Source: Agapetus fuscipes (taxonomy: Eukaryota; Arthropoda; Insecta; Trichoptera; Glossosomatidae). From it: DNA of 64,000 nt. The notes under the pieces were generated by a model. That model made no database searches. It was given only the letters and a program-made list of their open reading frames with translations, and was not told where the DNA came from. This document shows positions 20,506-32,012 of this stretch, piece by piece. The position numbers and the translations under genes are program-made. The DNA is taken from assembly GCA_951799405.1 (NCBI GenBank), contig OX637338.1, positions 6,386,001 through 6,450,000 of the forward strand. Reading direction: 5' to 3'. The stretch's first letter is position 1; every line of letters begins with the position of its first letter.

Positions 20506-20876
20506 GCAATAAACAAATATGCTTAAAAATAAGAAAACAAAGTAGGTATTCTTTTTTATTAATGAAAAAAGTGAAAATCTCGTGTACAACTATAAAGTTC
20601 ATTTCCTGTTTGACAGCATTCTTTTTGTAAAAGGCAAATGCAAAAGAAAACTTTGACAGATGCAGTTTTCTCTGACAGATGATCTCACGTAATGGCAACA
20701 CTGAGCCAAGCAGGAATGCCAACTTCCGACAGACATAAATCTAACATTTTCTTATTTTATTTTATACCTACTGAAAAAAAATATCGTTAATTTATTTATT
20801 ATCGATTTCTCTCACACATTTATGTATTGCTCGGACAAACACACCGCAAAAGTTTTTTTTTAATACGGTTGTTGTC

Positions 20877-21126
20877 TAATCTAATCTAATCTAAGTTGCA
20901 AAGATATGTTACATTGGAGATTCACATTACATGCATTCTCACAACCAGACACGTACAAGTTCGCGCTTGCACATGCCTCATGTGAACCTACAACATAAAA
21001 ACCAAATCTCAAATGGACATACACCCTGCAACTCTTGCCGTCCTTCCCTGAGACAGGGGTGACATTGGCAAAGTGAACCATTTTTACAGCATGGGTGGTC
21101 AGCCGCATACCAACCTATAAGTCAAG
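20877..21126 (-). repeat. Element A, full length
   Basis: Begins with four 'ctaat' units and ends 'accaacctataagtcaagg'. One of the best copies. Very similar to 25603 on the other strand. Confidence 0.88.
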
Positions 21127-21224
21127 GCTTGTAATGTGGTAATTTACCTAAATATACAGATGCGAGTAACCTATGGTCATTAAGGCTTTTTATTTGATAG
21201 TGGAATACGAATAATTTTTAATTT

Positions 21225-21420
21225 GGAACTTTTTTTCTAGGTGAGCAAACGTCAGACTTGTATGGGACTTTCGCCAATATCAATCATTAATAAATAAAAA
21301 TTGCAGTATCCTGGTTGAGTCACAATTTTGCCTACATCAGTTCATGTGCTGAGTCTATTAATGCTTTATTACAAATAGGTAACTTAAAAATGGTACGAAC
21401 ATTTTAGTTAGTTTTAAGAT
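21225..21420. repeat. Dispersed repeat, same family as 11795-12000
   Basis: Shares 'tatgggacttt', 'catgtgctgagtctatta' and 'acattttagttag' in order with the copy near 11.8 kb. Confidence 0.45.
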
Positions 21421-21514
21421 TCTGAAAAATCAGTCGGCGCTACAACTGGTCAAGGCGGTAACTTTGACGATCGCGTGTTTGAAATAATACAACGCTGATT
21501 TGATTACCGTCGGG

Positions 21515-21592
21515 TCGACCAAGCTCGCAGAGGGTTCTTGAGGTGTGATTCATACAAAAACAGCGCTCACCAAATAAATCGTCTATATATTA
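21515..21592 (+). mobile_element. SINE-T 3' end only
   Basis: 'gaccaagctcgcagagggtt' to 'caccaaataaatcg', strongly 5' truncated. Confidence 0.7.
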
Positions 21593-21611
21593 CTAGCACA
21601 GTTTTTGTTGT

Positions 21612-21832
21612 TGACAAATCGGCTGACGACCCATGCTGTAGAAAATGATTCACTTTGCCTATGTCCCCTCTGTTTCAGGGAAGGTCGGCAAGAGTTGCAG
21701 GGTGTATGTTCATTTGATATTTGGGTTTTTATGTTGTTGGTTCACATGCGGCATGTGCAAGCTCGAATTTATTAAGTGATGAATCCTCAATGTTACATAT
21801 CTTTGCAACTTAAATTAGATAAATTGAAATAC
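21612..21832 (+). repeat. Element A, first bases lost
   Basis: Starts 'ggctgacgacccatgctg' and ends 'ctttgcaacttaaattag'. About 40 bases after the palindrome are missing. Confidence 0.78.
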
Positions 21833-22054
21833 ACGTAAATCATGATCTTCCAGGAAGCTGAAATATTCAAATGTTGGCAACCTACACTTGAGATGCTGTA
21901 TGGCTTTGTAATGAAGATACTTTTAAAAAGGTCAAATAGCGATTTCAAGTGAAAATGAACAAAAAAGCATTTTTTTTATCATTGTTGCCATAAAATACAC
22001 ACACCTTCATAATGTACTCGTACATCAGCAATAACGGTAAACGACATTGACTTA

Positions 22055-22430
22055 AAATATTGATGGAGAAGAAACTAGCTTCCGGCGTAGATACATACTA
22101 TATGGCTCACCTGTCAACCAGTCTTGTCAACACAGAGCTGTCAAACATCACAGTTTCGACATTCAATAATTACACATGCCCAAATGTTTTACAAACATGC
22201 CTTCTTCCTTCAAAAATTGACAATATTATCGTCCAAAACACATCAAAACATTTATAAAGAGTGCGCACAGCGTTTGCGCAAGCATGAAATTCAATGCTGC
22301 CAACTTCTGGAAAGGTTTCGTGGTTACACCGAAGTTTTTTTGTATGCAACGAAAAAAACACTGTGAGGATCTTTTTTTCTTTTTCTCACTAAGGATTATT
22401 TTCGAAACGGATAACGCAAAAAAAAACGCA
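22055..22430 (+). repeat. Element N, split copy (part 1)
   Basis: Shares 'gaagaaactagcttccggcg', 'caatgctgccaacttctgg' and 'gtgaggatctt..actaagga' with 26112-26590 and 60690-61170. Interrupted by a SINE-G at 22431 and resumes at 22749. Open frames here are not gene-like. Confidence 0.6.
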
Positions 22431-22748
22431 ACTAAGCTACACATATAGTGTAACTTCTTGCCACGTTATCCCCGAAGAGTTTCGCATGTAGCGAGTGGAA
22501 CCTATTTTTTACAGGTAAGGGGGCCGGCCTTACGCCAACCACTTCATTTGAAGTGGGGGTCTCCCAGCTCCCGAGGGGGCTGGTACTCATTTCTTGTGAA
22601 GGCTGAGTAAACCTTGCCGGTATTTTATTTTGGAGTTGAAAATAAACACCGAAATGGGAAATCATTTCTGACACCCTCAGTGGGATTCGAGCCCGGGCTC
22701 ACGGCATGGAATGCAAGCATTCTACCAACTGATCTGTCGACCGGACTA
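22431..22748 (-). mobile_element. SINE-G, full length, inside element N
   Basis: Complete from 'gcaactaagctacacatata' to 'ctgatctgtcgaccggacta'. It splits element N, so it is the younger insertion. Confidence 0.87.
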
Positions 22749-22840
22749 GTATACAGTGAAGGCTATACTGACTATTTTCGCTAAAATTGTTTCTAGTGCA
22801 CGTACATTGTAAGTCGATGGCTTGCGACAAGTACAATTAG
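22749..22840 (+). repeat. Element N, split copy (part 2)
   Basis: 'ctattttcgctaaaattg' and 'gtaagtcgatggcttgcg' match the end of the 26112-26590 copy. Confidence 0.5.
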
Positions 22841-22989
22841 TAAAATGGAATACTATGATGTTTTCATTTGTTTCCACGTTCACACTCGTATTAGCAACAA
22901 GAATCACTCTACAAGAAAGTGAGAGCTAACTTTATCGTACCAGAATAAATAATTAGCAATTGTTGCATTCGTCTACCGTTATGTGCAAA

Positions 22990-23350
22990 GTGTTCTACTT
23001 ACTAAAATCTGTGCATATCTCGAGAACAGAATCACTGACTTTGAAATAAAGTTCTGCCGTCGGATGCTGAAGGTTACGGTCACAAATAAACACCAGAGCA
23101 GAACTCCTGATGCCCATCGAAGGGCGAAAACTGGTTTATTTCAGTAACATAATGAGAAATGAGAAGTATTCACTCCTGTATCTCATCATACAGGGAAGAA
23201 TTGAGGGAAAATAAGCTCCAGGTCGAAGGAGAACATCTTGGTTAAAAAGAACCTGAAACAGTGGTTTAGCAGAAGCACAACATCCCTCTTTCGTGCCGAA
23301 GTATCAAAGGCGTAAATCGCTATGATGATCCCCAATCTTCACTAAAGAAG
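22990..23350 (+). pseudogene. LINE ORF2 C-terminal relic
   Basis: Reading with frameshifts gives ITDFEIKFCRRMLKVTVTNK, then LVYFSNIMRNEKYSLLYLII, QGRIEGK-APGRRRTSWL, KNLKQWFSRSTTSLFRAE and IAMMIPNLH. This is a long run of LINE polymerase C-terminal motifs (RRMLK, IMRN.KY, GRRR.SWL.NL..W). Stops and shifts show it is inactive. Shorter relatives: 14935-15400, 24304 and 54440. Confidence 0.78.
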
Positions 23351-23389
23351 CGCAGGAAGATGAATCTGATTTTCAAACATATATTAAAA

Positions 23390-23815
23390 TTTCATGCATG
23401 CCCACAAGCAGACACGTGCAAATTGGCGGTTACACATGCTGCATGTGTAGGTACTATCAAAATAAGCCCAAACTNNNNNNNNNNNNNNNNNNNNNNNNNN
23501 NNNNNNNNNNNNNNNNNNNNNNNNNNNNNNNNNNNNNNNNNNNNNNNNNNNNNNNNNNNNNNNNNNNNNNNNNNNNNNNNNNNNNNNNNNNNNNNNNNNN
23601 NNNNNNNNNNNNNNNNNNNNNNNNNNNNNNNNNNNNNNNNNNNNNNNNNNNNNNNNNNNNNNNNNNNNNNNNNNGCTTGTGTACTTACAATGAACATACG
23701 AGTATGTAAGCCCTGCAAGTTTTTCCGATTCTCCCTGAAACAGGATGAGCATTAGGGTACAGTAAATCCTTTTTACAGTATAAGTGGTCAGCCTCATACC
23801 AACTCATAAGTTAAC
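23390..23815 (-). repeat. Element A interrupted by assembly gap
   Basis: Left flank (cattcccacaagc-like bases to 'aataagcccaaact') and right flank ('gaacatacgag..agccctgcaag', 'cataccaactcataagtta') are the two ends of one element A copy. A 200-base N block lies between. Right-hand part is diverged. Confidence 0.65.
23475..23674. other. Assembly gap, 200 N
   Basis: Exactly 200 N, a typical placeholder length, so the true distance is unknown. It falls inside a repeat copy, which probably caused the break. Confidence 0.99.
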
Positions 23816-24245
23816 AATACATATATATATATTTAATTATTTATGAAATGTTTCAGCGAAAAATTTGTATAACACTGTTTTATTCTACTGCTATTTTGTT
23901 TGTTTGTTGATATAACAAAAAATTAGTTTTAACCAGTTTCGACCTCTAACATATAGGTTCAAACACAACTTTCACAAAAATAATCGTTTGTCTGTCTTTA
24001 CTGCCAGACAACTCACACATCCTCAGTGCCAAGCACATTTGTATCTGCTTTAATTCGTTTACTGTGTTGACTCTTCGTGCATCACCAAACAAGAAGTCAG
24101 ACAGACACACAAACGCGGTCCGAGAGACTAAAGTTGGTGAAGCGTTACAGAACCCTGAGAGACCAAAGCAAACGAAGAGATAAGGGAGATCGGGGCAGGA
24201 AGTCATATTTTTTTGTAATCTACATTTTTACTACGTATTATTGTT

Positions 24246-24655
24246 GTCCGGTCGATAGTTCAGTCGGTATAGAGAGCTTGCATTCCATGCCAAAAACTCG
24301 GGTAAAATAGCGACGAAGATCGCCGATCTTCGATAGAAGTGGCACCAATGCAAAAAAAGATGGATTTGGTCAATAGCTATGCTGGAGCTCTTGAGTTCAT
24401 GCCGAGAATTCGGGTTCGAATCCTACAGAGGGTGTCACAAATAATTTTTCGTGTCGGAACTTATTTCAAACACAAAAAAATACCGTAGCCTTCACAATAA
24501 ATGAGTACCTCGGAGCTGGGAAACCACCACTTCAACTGAAGTGGCTGGTGTAAGGCCGGTCTCCTTGCCTGAACAAAGAAATAAGTTACACTCGCCTTTC
24601 GGGGAAAAAGCGGTAAGAAGTTTTACTTCATGTGTAGCTTAGAAGCGTTTATTGT
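24246..24655 (+). mobile_element. Chimeric SINE-G: head, LINE scrap, second head and body
   Basis: First head 'ccggtcgatagttcagtcgg' stops at 'ctcgggt' (24302). A LINE scrap follows (24304-24345, KIATKIADLR), then a second tRNA-like head (24366-24432, 'gggttcgaatcctacaga') with the full SINE-G body. This suggests template switching or nested rearrangement. Confidence 0.65.
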
Positions 24656-24672
24656 TATAAGTTGATAGAATA

Positions 24673-25015
24673 TCACTGTATGCGTAGTAAGCGTTGCGTT
24701 GCTTTGTTTTGAGGCACTGAGAGGAAATGGCGATTGATATTGGATTTGAAATGGATAAGGTTAAATTGGGATGGAAACACAGATACCGGTAACTCATTCC
24801 ATAAGCGGGCAGTTTGGCAAAGGAATGAGTCGTGAAAACACCAAGTTTTCATAGTTTTGATATTGACTGCAAATGTGTTTATGTATTTTAAAATAACCGC
24901 TGTGATAATCAACCCGCAAGACAACTGTACCCAATCTCCCCTTTGAAATCTTGAGAGACACATGCAGTTTGCTCCAGCGCTTCCACCGGGGATGTTTTGC
25001 TACCAAACACACGTA
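24673..25015 (-). pseudogene. LINE C-terminal relic (LWNELP type)
   Basis: Minus strand reads DSFLCQTARLWNELPVSVFP then SQFNLIHFKSNINRHFLS. The 'F..RTA.LWN.LP..VFP' and 'FK..INR.L' signature is typical of the end of jockey- or CR1-like LINE polymerases (family knowledge). The upstream part is in another frame, so it is frameshifted. It is a different family from the other LINE relics here. Confidence 0.7.
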
Positions 25016-25279
25016 CACTCACAGTAGGTACGTACTCTCACAGAAGCTGCTAGAATAACAGCGTGCAGGCTAAATGCATTATTACAGACCGCATTGAACA
25101 AAGACAAAGTAAATAATGGCGAATGAATTGATTTGTAATAACAAAGTTTGTGAGTTTATTATCTACTGAGGTCTGTGTATAATCTAAAGAAAATCTATGT
25201 ATTTGAGTATACGAGGAAAAATAGAAATTAATTAAATCGTAATATTGTTTTTAAAAGTGTACAAAGGGAATGTACCTAA

Positions 25280-25500
25280 TAGTTAAGCGTGGAAGGGGAG
25301 GACCAAGAAAAGAATGGATTGATCAGATAATTTAGTTTGCGAATGAATGGAATTTACAGAGTGTAAAAAAGAGAAGAGCGTGCATGAAAAGAGTGATGAA
25401 ACTAGATGAGATGAACGAAGTATGCAAGGACAGAGTCAAGTGGAGGCACTTGTGTGGAGGTACCGGCCACTCCTAGAGGAATGGCGGCAGAAGACAAGAC
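25280..25500 (+). pseudogene. LINE ORF2 C-terminal relic (WIDQ/CKDR family)
   Basis: Reads KRGRGGPRKEWIDQII, FANEWNLQSVKKRRACMK and RVMKLDEMNEVCKDRVKWR. One stop sits after WIDQII. Tail 'ggcggcagaagacaagac' with an (acaag) repeat probably marks the LINE 3' end. Confidence 0.78.
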
Positions 25501-25602
25501 AAGACAGAAATTTTAAGTGATTATGTCAATACGCACCCAAAGCACTTTCTTATAATTCAAAATATTTAAATCCATGATACGTGCAGGTAAGAACAAATTT
25601 TC

Positions 25603-25862
25603 TTTGATTTATAGGTTGGTATGCGGCTGACCACCCATGCTGTAGAAAATGGTTCACTTTACCAATGTCACCCCTGTTTCAGGGAAGGTCGGCAGGAGTT
25701 GCAGGGTGTATGTCCATTTGAGGTTTGGTTTTATGTTGTAAGTTCACATGCGGCATGCGCAAGCGCGAACTTGTACGTGTCTGCTTGTGAGAATGCATGT
25801 AATGTGAATCCCCAATGTTGCATATATTTGATTAGAAGATTTAGACTTAGATTAGAAGTAAA
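25603..25862 (+). repeat. Element A reference copy
   Basis: Family layout on this strand: start 'ttataggttggtatgcggct' and 'gaccacccatgctgta'; 'ggttcactttaccaatgtca'; the near-palindrome 'cccctgtttcaggg' with 'aaggtcggcaggagttgcag'; 'tatgtccatttgaggttt'; the palindrome region 'cacatgcggcatgcgc' (cacatgcggcatgtg in other copies); 'gcgcgaacttgtacgtgtct'; 'gcttgtgagaatgcatgtaa'; and 3' end 'ctttgcaacttagatta' (diverged here) with a short tandem tail of ATTATAG/TTAGA units. No terminal inverted repeats or coding potential are seen. A repetitive tail and one-ended truncation fit a SINE or the tail of a LINE. A degenerate Pol III box (ggttcactttgcc) is possible but unproven. More than 30 copies and fragments lie in this window. 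Confidence 0.85.
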
Positions 25863-26111
25863 TATTTATTAATTTTCATTTAATCTATATAATCTAAGTT
25901 GCAAGTATATATATTGTATTTAAAATCCGATGCAAAATACGCAGGTATTTGTAAAATTTCTGCAACTCTTTCAGTAATTCAGTATTTTTAGCGTTAAAAA
26001 GTTTGCCCGAGTCGCGAAATTCCCTCCGCATCCGTGAATGGCCTCAAATTTTCCGCCCCACCGACAAACAATATGCCTGATATTATAGAAAGCGAGGGTG
26101 CGTAGCGTTGA

Positions 26112-26590
26112 GTTATAATATAGAGGAGTAGAAACTAGGTAACGGCATTGATACATATTTTGGAGCACAGTTGTACCCAGTCCTGTCAAAAACAACAGTG
26201 TAAAAATAATGTTCTTACATGGAAAATCCTGTATTTTTTTGCTTATTCCATTATGTTTTTCGAAACCTTATAATTACAGATTCCAAGAATATCTTAATGT
26301 CTTAAAATAATGAGTTTTGTGTTTAAAAATTGACAAAATTACCGATCCAAATATTTTTAACGAATGCGCAGGAATGAATATCAATGCTGCCAACATTCTG
26401 GATATTTTTTTTTTAGTTTCATCCAAGTTTTTTTTTGGATACAACTGACAATGACACAGTGAAGATCTTTGTTGTCTTTCTTACTAAGGACCATTTTCGT
26501 AAGTAAGTTGAAACAGGTATATAATGTCTATTTTCGTTAAAATAATTTCTAGTCCACAGATATCATAAGTCAATGGTGCGTAGCATGTAG
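26112..26590 (+). repeat. Element N reference copy
   Basis: A dispersed repeat of about 480 bp with no coding sequence. Landmarks are 'tataatatagaggagtagaa', 'gcgcaggaatgaatatcaat', 'gctgccaacattctgg', 'gatctttgttgtctttctta' and 'ataagtcaatggtgcgtag'. It occurs in both orientations at 22055, 38920, 44565 and 60690. It may be a non-autonomous DNA transposon. The ends were not defined well enough to assign a superfamily. Confidence 0.6.
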
Positions 26591-26879
26591 GGGGGTTAAC
26601 TTATGTATACAAGGTGTGTTAACAAAGTTTCAAGTCGAATCTGATGAATGAAAAAATCATAGGTAATTCAAATTCTTAAAATTATGACCCTTCAACACCA
26701 ACACACCGCTAAAAGCTTTTTCCCAGAGTTCATGCGACTAGTAAGATTTTCCCTTTTAGAACTTCAATGGCAAAGGATGGTGGGTGATAGCGCATTATCA
26801 CCTTAAATAAACCAATCCTGAATCCATTTCAATCGTTTATAATCGGATTTATTTGTGTTTTGAGAGCTAATATTAGAGT

Positions 26880-27148
26880 AAATTATTTGCGTGTATAACT
26901 TTAGTAGAGCCCTCTACGAACTTTGATGGTCATTGTAAAAAGCTTCAATTATGTATCAAGCGATACCTTTTTCAGTTAAGCTGAACGGAACGAAACTTTG
27001 ATGACCGGTTTTGAGTAAAAGCTGATGAATTTTTCAACCCAGTATTTCAACAACATTTGACATACACGATGCCCCGCCGACAAATTGAGTCCACCACCTT
27101 TTGCTTACGAGTCCGAAGCTTTAACCATTAGATCACATACCCAACCAT
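26880..27148 (-). mobile_element. SINE-T, highly diverged
   Basis: Body 'tgatgaccggttttgagtaa', 'gctgatgaatttttcaaccc' and head 'cttacgagtccgaagcttta' are recognisable. B box is damaged. Confidence 0.55.
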
Positions 27149-27207
27149 CGCGTACACATAAAAAAACCGTTTTCTTTTGTCTGAAAAATTCAATATTTGT
27201 ACATCTC

Positions 27208-27346
27208 CCACTTCAACTGAATGTGGTTGGTGTGAGGCCGGCCCCCTTACCCGTAAAAATAAATAGGTCCCAAATCACCACATGCGACCCCTTCGGGAAA
27301 ACGTAGGCAAGAATTTACACTTTATGCGTAGGTTAGTTGCGTTTTT
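27208..27346 (+). mobile_element. SINE-G, 5' truncated
   Basis: 'cccacttcaactgaatgtgg' to 'ggttagttgcgt'. Confidence 0.75.
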
Positions 27347-27354
27347 TGAAACAC

Positions 27355-27430
27355 CCCCGAAAATTGAGTCCACTACCCTTTGCGTACAAGTCTGATGCGC
27401 CAACACTAGACCACATACTCAACCATCACG
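27355..27430 (-). mobile_element. SINE-T head-like fragment
   Basis: 'ttgagtccactaccctttgc' and 'cgccaacactagaccacata' parallel the head of 26880-27148. No body is seen. Confidence 0.35.
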
Positions 27431-27439
27431 CAAACATAA

Positions 27440-29235
27440 AAATCTTCCGTTCAATCTTTTTCTTTACTCGTTTTGGGACACGTCTTGAAATATTGTGTAC
27501 ACGTCATGTATATTGGGCGGAAATAAACACGTCGCGCTACATTTTTGGGGCATAATTGAAATGATTGCAAGAATCTCAGTTTGCGGGGTTGCGGGTAGAT
27601 TAATCATCCCAGGAGCAGATTGTAACCTCCCGTCTCTTATTCCTCAGCGAGTCATTCATTATGCTTATAATGGGAAACACTATCTATGAGCTCCACTTTC
27701 TGTATACATACATATAAGTAAATACACGCTTAGAATATTGGTACGAATATGAGTTGTTGTGTTTGTCTGTGTGAGTTAATAATACAGTCTGTGAAGTCCT
27801 CCTAGAAATTAAAAGATGTTAGCTACTATAAGAATTTGTATTTGTTTGAGAAAATCTAGCATATAGCGATTCTCCATGTTTCGAGAATGATCTTTTTCTT
27901 ACTATAAAATAATTATATCTGCATCAATATATTTAAATTATAATAATTTTCCAAAGAAAAAAAATCTCATTTTTGGATTCACTCACTCCATCTGTTTGTG
28001 ACAATTTTTATATTTGGTGGGAGTGTCAACACTTTCCCTATTCCAGTGGGAAGGGTGTGTGTCAGGCTACTGTCACTAACATTTATGTAGATAAGTATAC
28101 TATAATACTACGTATTAGTCACTAACGTACAGGACTGACAACTGTAAAAACAAAAAGGTAATCAAATGAAAATAATATTAATTTTCTGTATATTTTACTC
28201 ATTTATTTTTTAACCTTTATAAGGACCAAAACTCTCTGTAGCGGGAGATGTGTATAAGCCGCTGTACCATATTGTGTAAATGTAACTGTGAACCGAAAGT
28301 GAACAAAAATTTTTTTTTACTAAATAGAACCCGCGTAAAAACATAACAATATTCTAGAACAAGCTACCCAGATTTGATGAGCGAAAAGTTGTAGGAAGCC
28401 AAACAAGCTGCATAATTATCCTCCAAAGAACTGGTCTTAATTATTTTTGGTTTTGAATCTTGATGAGAATTTTTAATTTAAATTTTGTGGTTCGCTCAAG
28501 AAAATAAAGCTTAAACAGAACGGTGTTATTCACATTCAGAAAATCCGTGGCTCATCCTACGAATAAACTGAATTTTCTTTACAATAAAAAAATAATGGTC
28601 CGAGGATCAAATGTTTGTGAATCACACTGTTGATAAGTTTGTAGTGAATAAGTAAATGAATTTTAATTTTTAGAAAACAATTCGCTTTTATCCCTTTCTA
28701 ATGTTTACAAGACATTTTAATTATTAAAAGTATTTTTTTGAGTCCAAGCAATGTACAAACATCATAAATATTTTCAGATGTTTTGCAACTGAAATTTGTT
28801 TTTGTATTTGTTTGTTTAAGTAAAAACAAAAGTAATTTATGAATACGAGTAGGTATAACATGAGACTATTAATTCAACTGAATATTCTTAACATTTAAGG
28901 TCGTACGTTGTAATTATATTAAAGGTATCATATTGTTAAATGTTGCTTTAAGATCTTTTGCAGAATAGAATGTATTAAAATGGAATACAAGTAAAGAGCC
29001 ATTACATTAACATACGAGTGTGTTTTAATGCGAAAAGTTAAGTTAAGGAGTCATTCATGAAATACTTTGATACCCTTCAGGGTGGAAGATCAGGAACTTG
29101 TGGCGTAGCTTTATGGACTGTAAGAAACCAATTACTCGAGAGTCGTAGAGAGACAAGTTCTACGCCGAGGCATGCAGGCCAATGTAATCCACCATTTGCA
29201 ATTTGCATTATAATGTCCTAATATTTTACTCTATT
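27440..29235. other. No feature recognised
   Basis: About 1.8 kb of AT-rich, non-coding-looking DNA. No SINE, LINE or element A copy, and no open frame of interest, was seen. Confidence 0.5.
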
Positions 29236-29237
29236 AT

Positions 29238-29467
29238 CTATTATATGGTTGTTATGAGCCTGACTACGTATACTGTAAAAAGATAGTTCACTTTGCCATG
29301 TCAACCCTGTTTCAGGGAGAGTCGGCAATAGTTGCAGGGCTTATGTTCATTTGAGATTGGGTTTTTATATGGTAAGTCCACATGCGGCATGTGCTAGCGC
29401 GAAATTATACGTGTCTGCTTGTGGTAATGCATTTAATATAAATCTCAAATGATTTAGATTTAGATCT
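29238..29467 (+). repeat. Element A
   Basis: 'atggttgttatgagcctgac' start, palindrome cacatgcggcatgtg intact, and a short 'gatttagatttagat' tail. Confidence 0.8.
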
Positions 29468-29479
29468 CGTACCTCCTTA

Positions 29480-30805
29480 GTGCTTGTTTGTTGTATGTCG
29501 ATCGGAGATTATTTCACATGAGCAATGTTTGTATGTGTACAAGACCAATGTGTCATATGAAAACTGGAAATCGATTTTAAAAATATTTCAAACAGCCCTC
29601 ACATTATCGTTTTCTACATTGTTTTCTTAGCTCAGATTGTGAAGAATGTGAAAATTTCATTGAAAAATCATCTTTGAATTAAATGAAAGATAAGGCAAAC
29701 AAGTACTGGGAGGACGATCTGCTAGGAATGAGAAAGTGAGCTTTCTTTGTCAAGTTGCCGTAGGAGCATATTTGACTGGTCTAAAGTCTATTAATCGGAT
29801 GGTAGCGGATTCGACACCCAGCGTCCTATTGAAATATTGTTTATTTTTCAAATGCAATCATCAATACCATGTTCAATACATACGGTGTTATTCGCACACA
29901 GCAAACTTATGGCTTAACCACCACCTAACGTAATTTTTCAAACAAAAAAATAACGATAATCCATGCATCAGCTATGGTTCAAATGTGCTGTCAATAACCC
30001 TGATAATATTTAAATATCTCATCCATTATGTAGTACATTTCTGAGTTAGACTATTTACTCAAATTGTCTTTGGTGAATTCTTTGTTTTCTGACAAGGTTA
30101 TTCAGCACATAATAAAAAAAGACCAGTTGCCTTTTTTTGGTAATATTTTTATTTGATGTGGTTTTTCGTTTTTATTAACGACTCTTTTGCTCAAGTCATT
30201 CCGTTTTCATTGTGGTTTATTGCTTGCGGTAAAATGGCTTCAGTAAATATTTCCCAGGAGATTACCTTGCAGGGAAGCTTAAATACTCTGAATATTAATT
30301 CTAAGACGATTTCTTTTCACATCTACTTTCTTTTCAAGACAACAGTTTTTCAAATAAAATCTTAATCTTATTCCATTTCATTTTCAAACACAGTTAAGTG
30401 ATTAAATTAATCGAACGTAAAAATCAAAACGTCATGAATTCTGCAATTACATCAAATGTAATGTTCTCATTCGAATGTTTAAACATTCGACATTTAAAGG
30501 CATCAAGAAAAAATGTAAATATTTTTAAGCAAATTGACTATTTGCCATTTGAATCTACGGTACCAGTCAAAATATCTGCAATAATTTCGCTTTAAAATCC
30601 TTGCCATGTTCAATTTTTTTTTCATTGCTCTGCCGAGCGAAAATGTGTTTTGTATTTTTACCAAAGCTTGCCTCGTTGGGCGGAAAATTGCCTCAATCCT
30701 ATATTTAAATGTGGGCCATAATATAATGCAAAAGTATACATACAGGTTCCACAGCTACGTAGATGGTTCTAGAGCTTCACGGTGAATATTTCTAAACGAA
30801 CTTAC
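29480..30805. other. No gene recognised
   Basis: AT-rich DNA. A tRNA-like stretch at 29777-29830 ('gactggtctaaagtctatta', 'gcggattcgacaccca') may be an old SINE head. Short open frames near 30398-30595 have AT-driven composition and no recognised domain. Confidence 0.35.
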
Positions 30806-30809
30806 AAGC

Positions 30810-30957
30810 ACTCCAAGTATAAAGTATACGCTTAAACTCAACAATGACGTAAGCCAAAAAATGTACAGAATATTAAAGAACACCTCGATAGAGAGTTTTA
30901 CTTCCCATGCATTTTTTGTTATGGTGGAGTTTAAGCTTACAGTTTTATACTTGGGGT
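30810..30957. mobile_element. MITE-Y, full length
   Basis: About 148 bp with inverted ends actccaagtataaagta / acagttttatacttggggt and inner 'cttaaactcaacaatgacg' / 'gttatggtggagtttaagc'. Same family as 52213-52376, 54641-54790 and 60552-60675. Confidence 0.7.
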
Positions 30958-31282
30958 GAGGAATTCGCATTTTCTTGATTCGCTAAAGGCACGATGTTTT
31001 TCAAAAATATTTTTCACAAAGAAAAACCAACTGAAATGACTCAAAGCAACGCTACTGAAAGCAAAAAATTATTTGAATGCGAAAATCTTAAGTTTAACCT
31101 CCTCGAGGTTGACTTGGGATTTAAAAAGAAATACTGGAAACCTCATTTACTCACCAAACATGTTTTTCATTTTAGTTTTCATACGTTTTCTTTTTTATGT
31201 GAACTTAACGAATTTTTACAAAATTAAATACTCATTCATCACGGATAACGCAGTTATTTGATTTTTAAAACATTTGTAATGT

Positions 31283-31410
31283 TAGTTGCAATGGTAAAGT
31301 AACATTAAAGATTTATATTGAATGTGTACCCACAAGTAGGCACGGATAAGTTCACGCTTTCACATGCTGCACAAAATATAATTTCATATCTCAAATGACC
31401 ACAATTTAAT
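31283..31410 (-). repeat. Element A 3' half, diverged
   Basis: 'gttgcaatggtaaagtaaca', 'cccacaagtaggcacggata' and 'atctcaaatgacc'. Confidence 0.6.
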
Positions 31411-31937
31411 TTTAATTCTCAGTTTTTTTTTCACACATTAATTTATAAATGTTGTATTGAATATATCAGGAGTTTCAGAGTTGACACAATACACTTTATA
31501 ATTTTTTAATAAATACCAATAATTTCAAATCATTGGATTATACGAGTATTTTATTGCATTGATTTGGCGGGATAATTACAGCAATTTATGGCCAAATTTA
31601 CCCGCCACTATTCATCGTTTTGTTAAGATTTATCGGTAAAATACTATTTTTTTTAAAAAGTTTATCAAAATTTACGATTATGTGAAAATGAATATTATTT
31701 ATAAGCTTTTGAGTACACTTTCAAATAGTACGTACCTATGCATTTTATGATTTAAATATTATCTAGCAAATAATTGGAAAATTGTAAATGTAAAAATAGA
31801 TTCAGAAATTCACTGCTTCATAATAAATAGTTATAAACTCTGGATCAAAAAATAAATACAACTAACCGATTCACGAGATTTTGACTAAATAACTTTTAAA
31901 AGAAGACAGTTAATTTTTAGCACATTGTATTATGCTC

Positions 31938-32012
31938 CTTGACTTATAGGTTGGTATGTGGCTGACCGCACATGCTATAAAAAAATTACCACTTTTCCAC
32001 TGTTTCAGGGAT
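31938..32012 (+). repeat. Element A, split copy (part 1)
   Basis: 'ccttgacttataggttggta' to 'ccactgtttcaggg', interrupted by a SINE-T. Confidence 0.8.
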
